NCBI GenBank assembly: GCA_005881235.1
Contig: VBEQ01000243.1
Location: 1 to 15,285, forward strand
DNA from: Chloroflexota bacterium
GTDB taxonomy: Bacteria > Chloroflexota > Dormibacteria > CF-121
Direction: 5' to 3'
DNA length: 15,285 bases
In this document: positions 14,364 through 15,285 of the stretch, one piece after another
How positions within the stretch are numbered: position 1 is the stretch's first letter
Layout of the letters: each line of letters opens with the position of its first letter
Position numbers and translations under genes: made by a program
The notes under the pieces: generated by a model
What the model was told of the DNA's origin: nothing
The model's input: only the letters and a program-made list of their open reading frames with translations
Database searches by the model: none

Positions 14364-15285
14364 ATGAGCGCGGCCGTACGTGCGCCGGCGCCCGCGGAGA
14401 TGCCCAGCGAGCTGCCCGAAACCGTGCCGGCGCTGTTCCAGCGAACCGCGCAGCGCCGGGGTGACGCGCCCGCCCTTCACTTCAAAGCGGGGGAACGCTG
14501 GACGCCGATCAGCTGGGTCGACTACAACCGGGCGGTAAGCCGGGTCGCCAACGCCCTGCTCGCCGAGGGGCTGAATCCACAGGATCGGGTGGCGCTCTGG
14601 TCCTCGAACCGCCCGGAGTGGCAGATCGCCGATATCGGCATCGCGCACGCCGGGCTGGTGACCGTCGCCATTTACCAGTCCGATGCGGCGGAGCAGGTCC
14701 GGTACCTGTTGAACCACTCCGAATCGAAGCTGCTGATCGTCGAGCACCGGAAACTGCTCGACGAGGTGATTGCCCTGCGCCCGGACCTGCCCGGATTGCA
14801 GCGAGTCATCCTGATCGAGGGCGACGCGCCGGAAGGCGACGGTTGGGTCCTCACCTGGGAACAGGCGCTGCGGCGCGGCGACGAGTTCGGACGCAGCCGC
14901 CCGGGGCTGCTCGCCAGCCGCTGGCAGGCAGTGAGGCCGGAGGACACCGCCAGCCTCATCTATACGTCCGGCACCACCGGCCTGCCCAAGGCCGCGATCC
15001 TGACCCATCGCAACCTCACCTGGACGGCGGTGGCGACCTTACAGTGCTTCCGCGGCGACCCGCATGACCGGGTGGTCTCCTATCTGCCGCTGGCCCACGT
15101 GTTGGAGCGCGTGGTGAGTGAGCTGCGCCAGCTCTGCACCGGCTGCGAGGTGTACTTCTGTCCAAAGATCGACCAGGTGATGGAGGTCGTCGCTCAAGTC
15201 CATCCCACCTACTTCACATCCGTGCCGAGACTGTGGGAAAAGATCTACGCAGGCATCCGCGAAAAGATGGACAAGGTCAGCGGAC
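14364..15285 (+). CDS. Long-chain acyl-CoA synthetase (AMP-forming), partial
   Basis: This is the N-terminal 307 residues of an AMP-forming acyl-CoA ligase of the long-chain (FadD15/FAA1-like) type. It activates fatty acids to acyl-AMP and then acyl-CoA in the cytoplasm or at the membrane. The ATP-binding A3 loop YTSGTTGLPKA is at 200-210; the usual G after PK is A. The downstream YLPLAHVLERV and FTSVPRLWEKIYAGI are hallmarks of the long-chain group. The N-terminal half has the expected VALWSSNRPEWQIADIG and VAIYQSD segments. The C-terminal A8/A10 motifs lie beyond the right edge. Translation starts at ATG 14364 with no ribosome site, and the upstream -10 box suggests a leaderless mRNA. Confidence 0.93.
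   Translation, partial: MSAAVRAPAPAEMPSELPETVPALFQRTAQRRGDAPALHFKAGERWTPISWVDYNRAVSRVANALLAEGLNPQDRVALWSSNRPEWQIADIGIAHAGLVTVAIYQSDAAEQVRYLLNHSESKLLIVEHRKLLDEVIALRPDLPGLQRVILIEGDAPEGDGWVLTWEQALRRGDEFGRSRPGLLASRWQAVRPEDTASLIYTSGTTGLPKAAILTHRNLTWTAVATLQCFRGDPHDRVVSYLPLAHVLERVVSELRQLCTGCEVYFCPKIDQVMEVVAQVHPTYFTSVPRLWEKIYAGIREKMDKVSG

Noticed and set aside
14316..15008. Minus-strand open frame opposite the acyl-CoA synthetase
   Set aside because: The plus strand has unmistakable adenylate-forming motifs; the minus frame is a shadow that would also cover the divergent promoter.
1..15285. Mobile elements, CRISPR arrays, tRNA/rRNA genes or a defence island
   Set aside because: I saw no transposase or integrase, no regular short repeats, no tRNA-like cloverleaf and no recognisable defence gene set; the hydrolase–cyclase genes alone do not match a CBASS or Pycsar layout.

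Overview
This is a high-GC bacterial chromosomal window with no rRNA, tRNA, CRISPR array, phage or insertion-sequence signature that I can see. The gene content suggests a soil-type Gram-positive or Terrabacteria lineage such as Actinobacteria, Chloroflexota or Dormibacterota. The pointers are GTG and TTG starts, a HelY-type helicase, alpha/beta-hydrolase–cyclase fusions, secreted Asp-box and LamG proteins and a probable leaderless mRNA. The exact phylum is a low-confidence inference. Region 1 (1-3617) is a MarR-controlled cassette. A MarR repressor reads right. An LUD-domain protein, a Gal80-like Gfo/Idh/MocA oxidoreductase and a DHA2-type MFS exporter (cut by the left edge) read left as a tight operon. 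The shared 66-bp divergent region carries a perfect 12-bp palindrome over the MarR start codon and a wider inverted repeat, which are good operator candidates. Region 2 (3649-5298) holds a secreted Asp-box (BNR) repeat protein split into two frames by a +1 frameshift. A strong hairpin separates its end from marR. Region 3 (5435-8612) is a signalling island. Leftward it has a small membrane protein (GlsB/YeaQ-like), a 57-residue zinc-ribbon protein with its own near-consensus promoter, and an alpha/beta-hydrolase fused to a class III nucleotide-cyclase domain. Rightward it has a second cyclase with an N-terminal DUF and a GAF-like sensor. Both cyclases have altered substrate-binding residues. 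Region 4 (8638-10628) has a secreted LamG-domain protein, then rightward a uracil-DNA glycosylase with a probable Fe-S cluster and a deoxyribosyltransferase-like protein. Region 5 (10635-14288) is a leftward operon: YlxP/DUF503, a HEAT-repeat protein possibly related to AlkD, and a HelY-like Ski2 helicase. Together with the glycosylase pair it looks like a nucleic-acid maintenance neighbourhood. Region 6 (14364 to the right edge) is the start of a long-chain acyl-CoA synthetase, probably translated from a leaderless mRNA. I found no convincing new defence or mobile system. The best leads are the MarR/LUD/Gal80-like/MFS cassette, the small zinc-ribbon gene ahead of the hydrolase–cyclase, and the atypical cyclase active sites.
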